The position numbers and the translations under genes are program-made. This document shows positions 33,758 through 42,528 of a stretch of 64,000 nt of DNA, piece by piece. Source of the stretch: Streptomyces sp. S4.7 (GTDB lineage: Bacteria > Actinomycetota > Actinomycetes > Streptomycetales > Streptomycetaceae); contig NZ_CP048397.1 of assembly GCF_010384365.1 (NCBI RefSeq), positions 5,084,001-5,148,000 on the forward strand, read 5' to 3'. How positions within the stretch are numbered: the stretch's first letter is position 1; every line of letters starts with the position of its first letter. The notes beneath the pieces are model-generated. The model saw only the letters and a program-made list of their open reading frames with translations, searched no databases and was not told where the DNA came from.

Positions 33758-33898
33758 ATGTCATCGCGCGGGAGCAGGAGGTGGAGCGTGGCCCCGTCGC
33801 CATTGGTTCGACAAATGGCCCTGCTCGGGGGCGGGTTGACGCGCGTCGACCCTTGCGCCACTCTCTGCCGTACATCTCGCCTCGAGTCTGGAGACCCG

Positions 33899-34636
33899 AT
33901 GCTCCGACGTACCTCAAGACTTCTGCTCAGCATGGTCATGACCCTGTCGTTCGCTTGGGCGGGCGCGGTGGTCACCGCCGGCACCGCTCAGGCCGACGGC
34001 TGCTACACGTGGTCCGGCACCCTCTCCCAGGGGTCCAGCGGCGCCGCTGTGACCCAGCTCCAGATCCGCGTGGCCGGCCACGCGGGCAACGGCGCCGTAC
34101 TCGCCATCGACGGCGCGTACGGACCGGCGACGGCCGCCGCGGTCAAGCGCTTCCAGTCCGCGTACGGACTCGCCGCCGACGGCGTCGCCGGCCCCGACAC
34201 CTTCAACAAGATCTACCAGCTCCAGGACGACGACTGCACGCCGATCCACTTCACCTACGCCGAGCTCAACAACTGCAACTCCGACTGGTCGGGCGGCGCG
34301 GTGAGCGCGGCGACGGCCAAGTCCAACGCCCTGCGCACCATGTGGAAGCTGGAGGCGATGCGGCACGCGATGGGCGACCAGCCGCTCCGTGTCACCAGCG
34401 GATTCCGCTCGCAGGCGTGCAACAACGCGGTCGGCGGGGCCAGCAACAGCCGCCATCTGTACGGTGACGCCGCCGACATCGGGTCCGGACCGCACACGCT
34501 GTGCGCGCTGGCCCAGAACGCGCGGAACCACGGCTTCAACGGCATCCTCGGCCCGGGCTACCCCGGTCACAACGACCACGCGCACGTGGACCACCGCTCG
34601 GGCCGCTTCTGGTCGGCGCCGAGCTGCGGGATCTGA
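33899..34636 (+). CDS. Secreted zinc D-Ala-D-Ala carboxypeptidase (M15) with peptidoglycan-binding domain
   Basis: 245 aa from ATG 33899. Sec signal peptide (cleavage near AQA/DGC, residue 31), then a PG_binding_1 domain (about 35-100: GAYGPATAAAVKRFQSAYGL) and an M15 domain (about 120-245). Zinc ligands are visible in SRHLYGDAADIG (His, Asp) and HNDHAHVDH (His). It resembles the S. albus G zinc DD-peptidase in architecture. Acts on cell-wall stem peptides outside the cell. Convergent with the GlxA gene. Confidence 0.93.
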   Translation: MLRRTSRLLLSMVMTLSFAWAGAVVTAGTAQADGCYTWSGTLSQGSSGAAVTQLQIRVAGHAGNGAVLAIDGAYGPATAAAVKRFQSAYGLAADGVAGPDTFNKIYQLQDDDCTPIHFTYAELNNCNSDWSGGAVSAATAKSNALRTMWKLEAMRHAMGDQPLRVTSGFRSQACNNAVGGASNSRHLYGDAADIGSGPHTLCALAQNARNHGFNGILGPGYPGHNDHAHVDHRSGRFWSAPSCGI

Positions 34637-34691
34637 TTCACGGGATCCGTCCGCGGGATCTGTCCCTCTGATCCTCTGACGCCTCCTCGCA

Positions 34692-34724
34692 CCGGGGCCT
34701 CACGCGACGCGCGTGGGGCCCCGG
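34692..34724. terminator. Bidirectional hairpin between the M15 peptidase and GlxA genes
   Basis: CCGGGGCC-T-CACGCG pairs with CGCGTG-G-GGCCCCGG, 15 bp with one wobble, overlapping the last codons of the GlxA gene. Confidence 0.65.
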
Positions 34725-35662
34725 AACGTGCGCCGGTAGACGTTCGGGGTCGTCCCGAGCGTGCGCAGGAAGTGGTGCCGCAGCCCCGCCGCGTTGCCGA
34801 AGCCCGACCGGCCGGCGATCGCGTCCACCGTCTCGTCCGTCCCCTCCAGCAACTCCTGTGCCAGCAGGACGCGTTGGCGCAGCAGCCAGCGGTACGGGGT
34901 GGTGCCCGTCTCCTGCTGGAAACGGCGCGCGAAGGTGCGGGGTGACATGTGGGCGCGCTCCGCGAGCTGTTCGACGGTCATCTCGCTGTCCAGGTGCCGC
35001 TCCATCCAGGCGAGGACCCCGCCCACCGTGTCGCACGCGGTGGGCAGCGGGCGCTCGATGAACTGCGCCTGCCCGCCGTCGCGGTGCGGCGGAACCACCA
35101 TGCGGCGGGCGATCGCGTTGGCGACCTCGGGGCCGTGCTCCTGGCGTACGACATGGAGGCAGGCGTCGATGCCGGCGGCCGTACCGGCGGAGGTGACGAC
35201 CGGTCCGTCGTCGACGTACAGCACGTCGGGCTGCACGTCGGCCAGCGGGTACGCCTCCGCCAGCTCGGCGGAGTGCATCCAGTGGGTGGCGCAGCGGCGC
35301 CCGTCGAGCAGCCCGGCGGCGCCGAGGGTGAACACGCCCGCGCAGACACTGAGCACCCGCGCGCCCCGGTCCACGGCCCGGCGCAGCGCGTCCAGCAGCT
35401 CGGGCGGGTAGTCCCGGACGACGTAGGTGTCCCCGGCCGGTACGCAGATCAGATCGGCCTCCTCCAGCCGGTCGAGCCCCTGGAGCGCGGAGATGGTGAA
35501 CCCGGCGTGCGTACGCAGGACGGGACCCTCGGCGGAGACGACGGCGAAGTCGTAGACGGGCAGCCCCTGCGCGCTGCGGTCGAGGCCGAACACCTCGCAG
35601 AGCACGCCGAGCTCGAAAGGGTGCACTCCGTCGAGCAGGACGACCGCCACGTTTCTCAGCAT
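34700..35662 (-). CDS. GlxA-type transcriptional regulator (DJ-1/PfpI + AraC)
   Basis: 320 aa from ATG 35662. Residues 1-170 are a DJ-1/PfpI amidotransferase-like sensor domain (MLRNVAVVLLDGVHPFELGV; VLSVCAGVFTLGAAGLLDG), residues 215-315 an AraC double helix-turn-helix (MTVEQLAERAHMSPRTFARR). Ligand unknown. In S. coelicolor an AraC-like gene (nrdS) is co-transcribed with nrdAB; this gene lies on the same strand as nrdAB but 2.4 kb further on with other genes between, so equivalence is not established. Confidence 0.87.
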   Translation of the reverse strand: MLRNVAVVLLDGVHPFELGVLCEVFGLDRSAQGLPVYDFAVVSAEGPVLRTHAGFTISALQGLDRLEEADLICVPAGDTYVVRDYPPELLDALRRAVDRGARVLSVCAGVFTLGAAGLLDGRRCATHWMHSAELAEAYPLADVQPDVLYVDDGPVVTSAGTAAGIDACLHVVRQEHGPEVANAIARRMVVPPHRDGGQAQFIERPLPTACDTVGGVLAWMERHLDSEMTVEQLAERAHMSPRTFARRFQQETGTTPYRWLLRQRVLLAQELLEGTDETVDAIAGRSGFGNAAGLRHHFLRTLGTTPNVYRRTFRGPTRVA

Positions 35663-35743
35663 GGATGCAGTGTGGCAGTAATTCGATGGTTCATGACAGT
35701 CCTGCCACTGCTCTTTCCGGTGCGGAACGACGACAGTGGAGGC

Positions 35744-35965
35744 ATGAACGCAATCGGTGGTTACCTCGTCGTACTTGCCCTTTTCGGCCTTCTCGCCCTT
35801 CCCGGTCTCATCGGGTACATCAGGGACCGCGCCATCGACCGCCAACTGCGGCGCGCGGAGCACCTGGACGGCGCCCCCGAGCCGCCCGTCGGCCGCCCAC
35901 CCACGTATGCGCCGACGCGGCCACCGCTGCACCGATCGCGTACCACAGCAGGTCAGGCGTATTGA
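35744..35965 (+). CDS. Small membrane protein
   Basis: 73 aa from ATG 35744 with GGAGG just upstream. An N-terminal transmembrane helix (GGYLVVLALFGLLALPGLIG) and a charged juxtamembrane stretch (RDRAIDRQLRRAEH) look genuine; the Pro-rich C-terminus is read from DNA that also encodes the end of the convergent DUF2809 gene (146-bp overlap). Function unknown. Confidence 0.6.
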   Translation: MNAIGGYLVVLALFGLLALPGLIGYIRDRAIDRQLRRAEHLDGAPEPPVGRPPTYAPTRPPLHRSRTTAGQAY

Positions 35966-36272
35966 AGGTCGAGCCGAGCACGAGCCGCACGATCACGCTC
36001 CGCTCGGCCGGCCCTTCGGTCACCCCGCTGAGCTGAAGCAACTCGACGGCGCAACTGAACCCGAACGCGCCGGCGCCCGCGACGACGGGCCGCACACGGG
36101 GAGCGGCCAGGACGACGAGGACGTACACGAGGACGGCATACAGCGCGACCCCGCCGTACTTTGCGACGTCTCCTCCGGCGACAACCCGTATCCCGAGCCC
36201 GGCCCCGACAACCCCCACGGCAACCGCCGCAACCACCAACCGCTCACCCGCACGAACCCCCATGGTGCTCAT
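35820..36272 (-). CDS. DUF2809-type small integral membrane protein
   Basis: 150 aa from ATG 36272. Four hydrophobic segments with DUF2809 features: VAKYGGVALYAVLVYVLVVL, VELLQLSGV and VRLVLGSTFNTPDLLWYAIG. The Arg-rich last 25 residues after TWVGG appear to be an extension read from the 3' part of the opposite gene. Function unknown. Confidence 0.75.
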   Translation of the reverse strand: MSTMGVRAGERLVVAAVAVGVVGAGLGIRVVAGGDVAKYGGVALYAVLVYVLVVLAAPRVRPVVAGAGAFGFSCAVELLQLSGVTEGPAERSVIVRLVLGSTFNTPDLLWYAIGAAVAASAHTWVGGRRAARGRRPGAPRAAVGGRWRGP

Positions 36273-36294
36273 GCGGGACAGGCTATGTCCGGAT

Positions 36295-36498
36295 TCAGGA
36301 GCCGGCGAAGGAGAGGAACGTGCGCCACGGGTTGTTGGAGACGTGCAGGACGGGGCCGGGAGCCGTCTTGGAGTCGCGGATGTGGACCGTGGTGGGGGCG
36401 AGGGCAATCTCTACGCAGTCGCCGCCGGCCGAGCCGCTGTAGCTGCTCTTGAACCATGTCAGCCGGGCGGGTCCGGCCGTGGCCTGTTCAGCGTTCAT
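36295..36498 (-). CDS. DUF397 protein
   Basis: 67 aa from ATG 36498. Typical DUF397: LTWFKSSYSGSAGGDCVEIA near the N-terminus and VHIRDSKTAPGPVL in the middle. In Streptomyces these follow an XRE regulator gene and have been proposed as toxin-like or signalling partners. The ATG overlaps the regulator stop by 4 bp. Confidence 0.92.
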   Translation of the reverse strand: MNAEQATAGPARLTWFKSSYSGSAGGDCVEIALAPTTVHIRDSKTAPGPVLHVSNNPWRTFLSFAGS

Positions 36499-37337
36499 GC
36501 CTCTCCTGCCAAGCGCTTGATAAGCCGTGCAGACTGCTCGATGTTCAGAGCCTGCATACGCAGCTTGCCATGACGCAACCCGAAGGCACTGACAGTTGTG
36601 GGATTGGTGATCACGAATCCCACTTCCTGGGATTCGATGTAACCGACTCGGCGATGCTCCAGGGTCTCCAGAATGACCATGGAGCCGTCGAGCCCCGGGT
36701 GAATACCGCGATCCGCAGGCATGACCTGGATCGACACATTGCGCAACGCGCCCTGGTTCAGAAGGTGGTGAAGCTGGTTCTTCATTACGTCGGCGGTGCC
36801 CACCGTGTTGGTCAGGGCCTGTTCGCCGATGACGAAGCATGTCTCCACCAGCGGTGTCCTCGTGAGCAGCTTCTGCCGGTTGAGCCTGGCTTCGACACGT
36901 TGGTCAATGACTTCCTCGCTGAGCGGCGGGCAGTGGGCCGAAACCACCGCTTTCGCGTACTCCTCGGTCTGGAGCAAGCCAGGGACGAGCAGCGGATCGG
37001 ACGAGAACCGGCTCACAGCTTCCGTCTCGATCTGCGCGAAGTCCTGGAAGAACGCGGGAAGTTTCGCGAGGTCGACGTCGTCCTGCAGGACGGCCAGCGC
37101 CCCGCCCGCGTTCAGCGTCGCCTCCGCGCCCTCGGTGAACGCCCTCTTCGCCGGTCTGCGGCCCCGCTCGACCGAGGCGACCAACTCCACGGAGTAGCCC
37201 AGCGCGTCCGAGAGTTCCTGTTGGGTCATCCCCAGCCGCTCGCGGTAGAGCTTGACCAACTTCCCGTAGCCGACCCAGATGCCCGGACGATTGTCGACCG
37301 GTGTCCCCTGCCTTTTCTGACCGCGGCTGGTTCCCAT
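36495..37337 (-). CDS. XRE-family regulator (Scr1/antitoxin-like, DUF5753)
   Basis: 280 aa from ATG 37337. Residues 25-80 are an XRE helix-turn-helix (LVKLYRERLGMTQQELSDAL, ASVERGRRP); the rest is the DUF5753 sensor region (PLLVPGLLQTEEYAKAVV). These regulators pair with DUF397 proteins, as here, and S. coelicolor genomes hold dozens of such pairs; the pairing resembles toxin-antitoxin modules but toxicity is unproven for most. Part of an accessory patch between M15 and nrdB. Confidence 0.9.
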   Translation of the reverse strand: MGTSRGQKRQGTPVDNRPGIWVGYGKLVKLYRERLGMTQQELSDALGYSVELVASVERGRRPAKRAFTEGAEATLNAGGALAVLQDDVDLAKLPAFFQDFAQIETEAVSRFSSDPLLVPGLLQTEEYAKAVVSAHCPPLSEEVIDQRVEARLNRQKLLTRTPLVETCFVIGEQALTNTVGTADVMKNQLHHLLNQGALRNVSIQVMPADRGIHPGLDGSMVILETLEHRRVGYIESQEVGFVITNPTTVSAFGLRHGKLRMQALNIEQSARLIKRLAGEA

Positions 37338-37434
37338 ACGCCTCACACCCCAACGTACCGATGTGCGAATGTAGTTCACCATCCAACGCGGGGCGTACAA
37401 CCCCGGTCACGGTCCGCGAGCCGTACAACCGGGG

Positions 37435-37974
37435 TCAGTACGGGGCGCCCCTCCGCAGTTCCCACGTCTGGAGCGTCACGCTTCGCGGCTCGTTCTCACG
37501 GATCACCGGTGGCTCGTCCGTGAGTTGGAATCCCGTCTTGCGCGCCACCGCCGCGCTCGCCGCGTTGTCCGGTTCTATCCGGAGCAGCGCACGGCGGACT
37601 CTCGCGTCGTGGAACGCGTGCGGGAGCATCAGGCGTACCGCTCGGGACGCCAGGCCCCGGCGGCGGTGGAGCGCGCCGATTCCGTAGGCGAGTTCGACCT
37701 CGGATCCGTCCCCCGCCGCGACGAACAGCAGCACCTCGCCCATGGGAGTGTGCCCGTCCGTCGTGATGGCGAGCTGGAGCGCCTGGCCCGCCGCCCGCCG
37801 TTCGTGGGCGCGGATCACGTACGCACGTGCCGCCGTCTCGTCGAACGGTGCCCGCAGCGGCGTCCAGCGGTCCATCTCGGGCTCGTCGAAGAGGGCGGAC
37901 AGGGCGGGGGCGTCGGCCTCGGTCCATTCGCGGAGTTGAAGGCCCTCACCCGCGGGGAGGGGAGTGTGAAACAT
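37435..37974 (-). CDS. GNAT-family N-acetyltransferase
   Basis: 179 aa from ATG 37974 with GGGGAGG upstream. RimJ/RimL-type GNAT: LREWTEADAPALSALF at the N-terminus, acetyl-CoA loop RRRGLASRAVRLML, and NAASAAVARKTGF at the end. Substrate unknown (protein N-terminus or small amine). Confidence 0.88.
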   Translation of the reverse strand: MFHTPLPAGEGLQLREWTEADAPALSALFDEPEMDRWTPLRAPFDETAARAYVIRAHERRAAGQALQLAITTDGHTPMGEVLLFVAAGDGSEVELAYGIGALHRRRGLASRAVRLMLPHAFHDARVRRALLRIEPDNAASAAVARKTGFQLTDEPPVIRENEPRSVTLQTWELRRGAPY

Positions 37975-37984
37975 GGGGTCATCG

Positions 37985-38022
37985 TGCCCGAGCCCCGCGG
38001 CACCCGCCACGGGGCTCGGGCA
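37985..38022 (-). terminator. nrdAB terminator
   Basis: Perfect 13-bp stem TGCCCGAGCCCCG with its complement around a 12-nt loop, 12 bp after the nrdB stop and before the GNAT gene. Confidence 0.8.
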
Positions 38023-38033
38023 GTCACGCCTTC

Positions 38034-39053
38034 TTAGAAGTCGTCGTCGAAGCCGACCGTGCCCTCCACCGCCACCTGGTACGCCGACGGGCGGCGTTCG
38101 AAGAAGTTCGTCAGTTCCTGGACGCCTTGCAGCTCCAGATACGAGAACGGGTTCTCCGAGCCGTACACCGGCGCGAAGCCCAGGCGCTGGAGGCGCTGGT
38201 CCGCGACGCACTGGAGGTATTCGCGCATCGACTCCGTGTTCATGCCCGGCAGACCATCGCCGCACAGGTCGCGGCCGAACTGGAGCTCCGCCTCGACCGC
38301 CTCCTTCAGCATGTCGGTGACCTGCTGAAGGAGCTCGTCGTCGAAGAGTTCCGGCTCCTCCTTACGGACGGTGTCCACGACCTCGAAGGCGAAGTTCATG
38401 TGCATCGTCTCGTCGCGGAAGACCCAGTTGGTGCCGGTGGCCAGCCCGTGCAGCAGGCCGCGCGAGCGGAACCAGTAGACGTACGCGAACGCTCCGTAGA
38501 AGAACAGGCCCTCGATGCAGGCCGCGAAGCAGATCAGGTTCAGCAGGAAGCGGCGCCGGTCGGCCCGGGACTCCAGGCGGTCGATCTTCTCGACCGAGTC
38601 CATCCACTTGAAGCAGAACTGCGCCTTCTCGCGGATCGACGGGATCTCCTCGACCGCGTCGAACGCCGCCGCTCGGTCCGCCGGGTCAGGAAGGTAGGTG
38701 TCGAGCAGCGTCAAGTAGAACTGGACGTGCACGGCCTCCTCGAAGAGCTGGCGTGAGAGGTAGAGCCGCGCCTCGGGGGAGTTGATGTGCTTGTAGAGCG
38801 TCAGCACCAGATTGTTCGAGACGATCGAGTCGCCCGTCGCGAAGAACGCGACCAGCCGGCCGATCATGTGCTGCTCACCTGGGGTGAGCTTGCCGAGGTC
38901 GGCGACGTCGGAGTGGAGGTCGACCTCCTCCACCGTCCAGGTGTTCTTGATCGCGTCGCGGTAGCGCTCGTAGAAGTCCGGGTAACGCATGGGGCGCAGG
39001 GTCAGTTCGAAGCCCGGGTCGAGCAGGTTCTTCTCTACGGCAGGGGTGGTCAT
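38034..39053 (-). CDS. nrdB: Ribonucleotide reductase small (radical) subunit NrdB
   Basis: 339 aa from ATG 39053, overlapping the nrdA stop by one base (TGATG). R2-type ferritin-like fold with the diiron ligands in FATGDS (Asp), EEAVHVQF (Glu, His) and DETMHMNF (Glu, His). The C-terminal VGFDDDF is the acidic tail that docks on NrdA. With NrdA it forms the oxygen-dependent class I enzyme that makes deoxyribonucleotides. Confidence 0.93.
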   Translation of the reverse strand: MTTPAVEKNLLDPGFELTLRPMRYPDFYERYRDAIKNTWTVEEVDLHSDVADLGKLTPGEQHMIGRLVAFFATGDSIVSNNLVLTLYKHINSPEARLYLSRQLFEEAVHVQFYLTLLDTYLPDPADRAAAFDAVEEIPSIREKAQFCFKWMDSVEKIDRLESRADRRRFLLNLICFAACIEGLFFYGAFAYVYWFRSRGLLHGLATGTNWVFRDETMHMNFAFEVVDTVRKEEPELFDDELLQQVTDMLKEAVEAELQFGRDLCGDGLPGMNTESMREYLQCVADQRLQRLGFAPVYGSENPFSYLELQGVQELTNFFERRPSAYQVAVEGTVGFDDDF

Positions 39054-41461
39054 CACTGGCAGGCCTCGCAGGACTCGGGGTTTTCCAGGGAGCAGGCGAT
39101 GGCGTCGGCGTCCGGCGCCATCTGTGCGGGTGCGGGCACGGCGGCGGTGACCGGCTGCGACTTCGCGGCACGGGCGATCCGCGTCGCCGGGCGCGACCGC
39201 AGGTAGTACGTGGTCTTGAGGCCCTTCTTCCAGGCGTACGCGTACATCGAGCTGAGCTTCCCGATGGTCGGCGTCTCCAGGAACAGGTTCAGCGACTGGC
39301 TCTGGTCGAGGAACGGCGTACGCGCCGCCGCCATGTCGATCAGGCCGCGCTGCGGGATCTCCCACGCCGTGCGGTACAGCTCGCGCACCTCGGCCGGGAT
39401 CCAGCCGAAGCCCGCCACCGAGCCGTTGGACTCGCGCAGCGCCTCACGGGACTGGGCGTCCCACACGCCGAGCTTCTTCAGTTCGGCCACCAGGTAGGCG
39501 TTGACCTGGAGGAACTCGCCCGACAGCGTCTCGCGCTTGAAGAGGTTGGAGACCTGCGGCTCGATGCACTCGTAGACGCCCGCGATCGAGGCGATGGTGG
39601 CCGTCGGCGCGATGGCGAGCAGCAGCGAGTTGCGCATACCGGTCTTCGCGACGCGCGCCCGCAGGGCTTCCCACCGCTCGGGCCAGTTGAGCGTGACGTC
39701 GTAGTGGTCCGGGTGCAGCACGCCGCGCGCGGCGCGGGTCCTCGACCAGGCCGGCAGCGGGCCCTCGCGCTCGGCGAGGTCACAGGACGCCTCGTAGGCG
39801 GCGAGCATGATCCGCTCGGCGATACGGGTGGAGAGCGCCGCGGCCTCGGCGGAGTCGAACGGCAGCCGCTTCTTGAAGAAGACGTCCTGGAGGCCCATCA
39901 CACCCAGGCCCACCGGGCGCCACTTGGCGTTGGAGCGGCCGGCCTGCTCGGTCGGGTAGAAGTTGATGTCCACGACCCGGTCGAGGAAGGTCACGGCGGT
40001 ACGGACGCTGTCGTCCAGCCGCTCCCAGTCCAGCTCGCCGCTCTCGGTCACGAACGCGCCGATGTTGACCGAGCCGAGGTTGCAGACGGCCGTCTCGCCG
40101 TCGTCGGTGACCTCCAGGATCTCGGTGCAGAGGTTCGAGGAGTGCACGACGGCGCCGGGCTCGGCGGTCTGGTTCGCCGTACGGTTCGACGCGTCCTTGA
40201 AGGTCATCCAGCCGTTGCCGGTCTGCGCCAGCGTACGCATCATGCGGCCGTACAGCTCACGCGCCGGGATGGTCCTGCGGGCCTTGCCGGCCGCCTCGGC
40301 CGCCCGGTACGCCGCGTCGAAGTCGTCGCCCCACAGGTCGACCAGCTCGGGCACGTCGGCGGGGGAGAACAACGACCAGTCGCCGTCCGCGTCGACCCGG
40401 CGCATGAACTCGTCGGGGATCCAGTGCGCGAGGTTCAGATTGTGCGTACGGCGCGCCTCCTCGCCGGTGTTGTCGCGCAGCTCCAGGAACTCCTCGATGT
40501 CCGCGTGCCACGTCTCCAGGTAGACGCAGGCCGCGCCCTTGCGCCGGCCGCCCTGGTTGACCGCGGCGACGGAGGAGTCGAGCGTCCGCAGGAACGGCAC
40601 GATGCCGTTGGAGTGCCCGTTCGTGCCGCGGATCAGCGAACCGCGGGCGCGGATGCGGGAGTACGAGAGGCCGATGCCGCCCGCGTGCTTCGAGAGGCGG
40701 GCCACCTGGTGGTAGCGGTCGTAGATGGAGTCCAGCTCGTCCAGCGGGGAGTCCAGCAGATAGCAGGACGACATCTGGGGGTGCCGGGTGCCGGAGTTGA
40801 AGAGCGTGGGGGAGGAGGGGAGGTAGTCGAGCCGGCTCATCAGGCCGTACAGCGCGGCGACTTCGTCCATGGCGGCCGGGGAGTCGTCCTTGGCCAGCCC
40901 GGACGCGACGCGCAGCATGAAGTACTGCGGCGTCTCGATGACATCGCGGGTGATCGGGTGCCGGAGCAGATAGCGGCTGAAGAGGGTGCGCAGACCGAAG
41001 TAGCCGAAGCGGTCGTCGGCGGCGGGGTCGATCAGCGCGTCGAGGCGGGGGGCGTGGCGGGTGACGAACGCGGCCGTACGGTCGGCGATCAGGCCCTCCG
41101 CGTGGCCCACGGCGACCGAGGAGGAGAACGAGACGGCGCCCTGGCCGGCGGCCTCGTCCGCGATGGTGCGGGTGAGCAGCCGGGCGGCGAGACGGGAGTA
41201 CGCGGGGTCCTCGGAGATGAGTCCGGCGGCGGCCTCGGTGGCGAGTTCGCGCAGTTCGGCCTCGTCCGAGGCGGCGCTGCGGCCACGGAGCGCGGCGGCG
41301 GCGACCCTGCCCGGGTCGGTGTCGGCGAGGTCGGCGGTGAGGTCGGTGAGGAGCCGCAGTAGGCCCGTCCCTGGTCCGTCGGCCGGTCCGCCGGCCCCTA
41401 CGGCCGTCTCCCCTACCCGCTCGGAGATCGCTGAAGCCGGATCGGCTGGCGCGATGGTCAC
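39053..41461 (-). CDS. nrdA: Ribonucleotide reductase large subunit NrdA
   Basis: 802 aa from GTG 41461 with GAGGGAGAG upstream. R1 barrel with active-site blocks VVHSSNLCTEI, IAPTATIASIAGVYE and LRSRPATRI, and the C-terminal redox tail ESCEACQ. Reduces ribonucleotides using the NrdB radical. Transcription is predicted to be controlled twice: by paired NrdR-like boxes and by a cobalamin riboswitch in the long leader, as described for S. coelicolor nrdABS, where B12 switches off the class I enzyme in favour of the B12-dependent class II enzyme. Confidence 0.95.
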   Translation of the reverse strand: MTIAPADPASAISERVGETAVGAGGPADGPGTGLLRLLTDLTADLADTDPGRVAAAALRGRSAASDEAELRELATEAAAGLISEDPAYSRLAARLLTRTIADEAAGQGAVSFSSSVAVGHAEGLIADRTAAFVTRHAPRLDALIDPAADDRFGYFGLRTLFSRYLLRHPITRDVIETPQYFMLRVASGLAKDDSPAAMDEVAALYGLMSRLDYLPSSPTLFNSGTRHPQMSSCYLLDSPLDELDSIYDRYHQVARLSKHAGGIGLSYSRIRARGSLIRGTNGHSNGIVPFLRTLDSSVAAVNQGGRRKGAACVYLETWHADIEEFLELRDNTGEEARRTHNLNLAHWIPDEFMRRVDADGDWSLFSPADVPELVDLWGDDFDAAYRAAEAAGKARRTIPARELYGRMMRTLAQTGNGWMTFKDASNRTANQTAEPGAVVHSSNLCTEILEVTDDGETAVCNLGSVNIGAFVTESGELDWERLDDSVRTAVTFLDRVVDINFYPTEQAGRSNAKWRPVGLGVMGLQDVFFKKRLPFDSAEAAALSTRIAERIMLAAYEASCDLAEREGPLPAWSRTRAARGVLHPDHYDVTLNWPERWEALRARVAKTGMRNSLLLAIAPTATIASIAGVYECIEPQVSNLFKRETLSGEFLQVNAYLVAELKKLGVWDAQSREALRESNGSVAGFGWIPAEVRELYRTAWEIPQRGLIDMAAARTPFLDQSQSLNLFLETPTIGKLSSMYAYAWKKGLKTTYYLRSRPATRIARAAKSQPVTAAVPAPAQMAPDADAIACSLENPESCEACQ

Positions 41462-41592
41462 GTGGTGCTCTCCCTCGCTCGGCTCTGGGCCTCGGGGAGG
41501 GCACGGCGGCGCACGCCCGCGTACGCCGTCCCGGAGACGGGCAGCGCGCGGCGCGGCGTCCACCGGCCCTGCCTCGGGGCCCGGACGTCTCG

Positions 41593-41712
41593 GCACCCGG
41601 ATCGGTCGAGCCGGGTGCGCCGTCGGCAGGTGCTCGGACTCACGGGCGCGGCAAAGCGCACCACAGCACACCGTTGCGGGACAGTTCCGGATTTCCACCG
41701 GATTCTCCTGCG
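41593..41712 (-). promoter_or_regulatory. Adenosylcobalamin riboswitch in the nrdA leader
   Basis: Read on the minus strand, the aptamer core GGTGGAAATCCGGAACTG (41699-41682) and CCCGCAACGG (41680-41671) are followed by the B12 box GTCCGAGCACCTGCC (41639-41625), in canonical order. Immediately downstream a hairpin GCACCCGG/CCGGGTGC (41618-41593) may be the expression platform. It ends about 130 nt before the nrdA start. Confidence 0.93.
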
Positions 41713-41726
41713 GCGACAGCAGACTT

Positions 41727-41776
41727 GAGCATACATGTGGGGCTCGTTGACGATGGAACCCCCCACATGTTGTGTC
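41727..41776 (-). promoter_or_regulatory. Paired NrdR-like boxes in the nrdA promoter
   Basis: GAGCATACATGTGGGG (41727-41742, + strand) and GACACAACATGTGGGG (41776-41761, - strand) are inverted copies sharing ACATGTGGGG. Their ACATGT centres are 32 bp apart, three helical turns, the spacing typical of NrdR operator pairs. Confidence 0.7.
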
Positions 41777-41929
41777 GGGCCTCTTCGACCGTGGGGAGCG
41801 ATGCATGGCAGCGGCCCGCGGAGGTACGACGCGCCTTGACACAGGTCGCCGCTATCGTGGGCAGCACTGTGCACGGTTGCATGGTGCGCGGCTGTCGATG
41901 CCAGGTGCGGAGTGAAGTAGGGAGGGCCC

Positions 41930-42514
41930 ATGACCGTGACCACCGACCGAGTTCACGTCTATGCCGATGAGTTCGATGAGGTCTCCCGGATACTGGCCCG
42001 CACGACCGAGCGCGTGCGTCTGGAACTGATCGACGGGAAGCTCAGGAGCAAAGCAGTGCCGGACGGGGATCACGGGCGCATCATCCAATGGCTGCTCCGC
42101 ATCTGTATGCAGTCGCGGCCGGAGCTGTTCCTGCATCCGGACCAAGGGCTGAAGGTGCAGGCCTACCGCCACGGTCGGGCCAGGCCGGATGCCTCGCTGG
42201 CGTCCAATGACGCGTTCGTCGGCCAAGGCGAGTGGGCCGACCCCGGCCCCGTCCTGATGGCCGTCGAGGTCACGTCGTACGACTCCGACACCGACGCGCG
42301 CGACCGGGTGGAGAAGCCCCGCGCCTACGCGGAGACCGGCATCCCCGTCTATCTGCTGATCGACCGGGACACCTGCGAGGTGACGGTCTACAGCGAGCCG
42401 GACGGCGTGCGGTACGAAAGCGCCCGCACCGTGCCGTTCGGCAAGACAGTGGTCCTGCCCGGTCCGGTGGACATCGCACTGGAGACCGAGCAGCTCAAGG
42501 ACTGGGTGCACTGA
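41930..42514 (+). CDS. Uma2-family (DUF820) putative endonuclease
   Basis: 194 aa with GGAGGG before the ATG. PD-(D/E)xK-type fold of the Uma2 family: RLELIDGKL, ARPDASLASNDAF and LMAVEVTSYDSDTDARDRVEK, where the Glu of VEV and the following Lys form the nuclease-like core. These proteins are abundant in actinobacteria and cyanobacteria; targets are unknown. Divergent from nrdA, so its promoter shares the 468-bp gap (41462-41929) with the riboswitch and NrdR boxes. Confidence 0.87.
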   Translation: MTVTTDRVHVYADEFDEVSRILARTTERVRLELIDGKLRSKAVPDGDHGRIIQWLLRICMQSRPELFLHPDQGLKVQAYRHGRARPDASLASNDAFVGQGEWADPGPVLMAVEVTSYDSDTDARDRVEKPRAYAETGIPVYLLIDRDTCEVTVYSEPDGVRYESARTVPFGKTVVLPGPVDIALETEQLKDWVH

Positions 42515-42528
42515 CGCCCCCCGCACGA

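Noticed and set aside
39704..41362. 552-codon ORF antisense to nrdA
   Set aside because: Mirror frame of a well-conserved gene; no ribosome-binding site and no recognisable motif.
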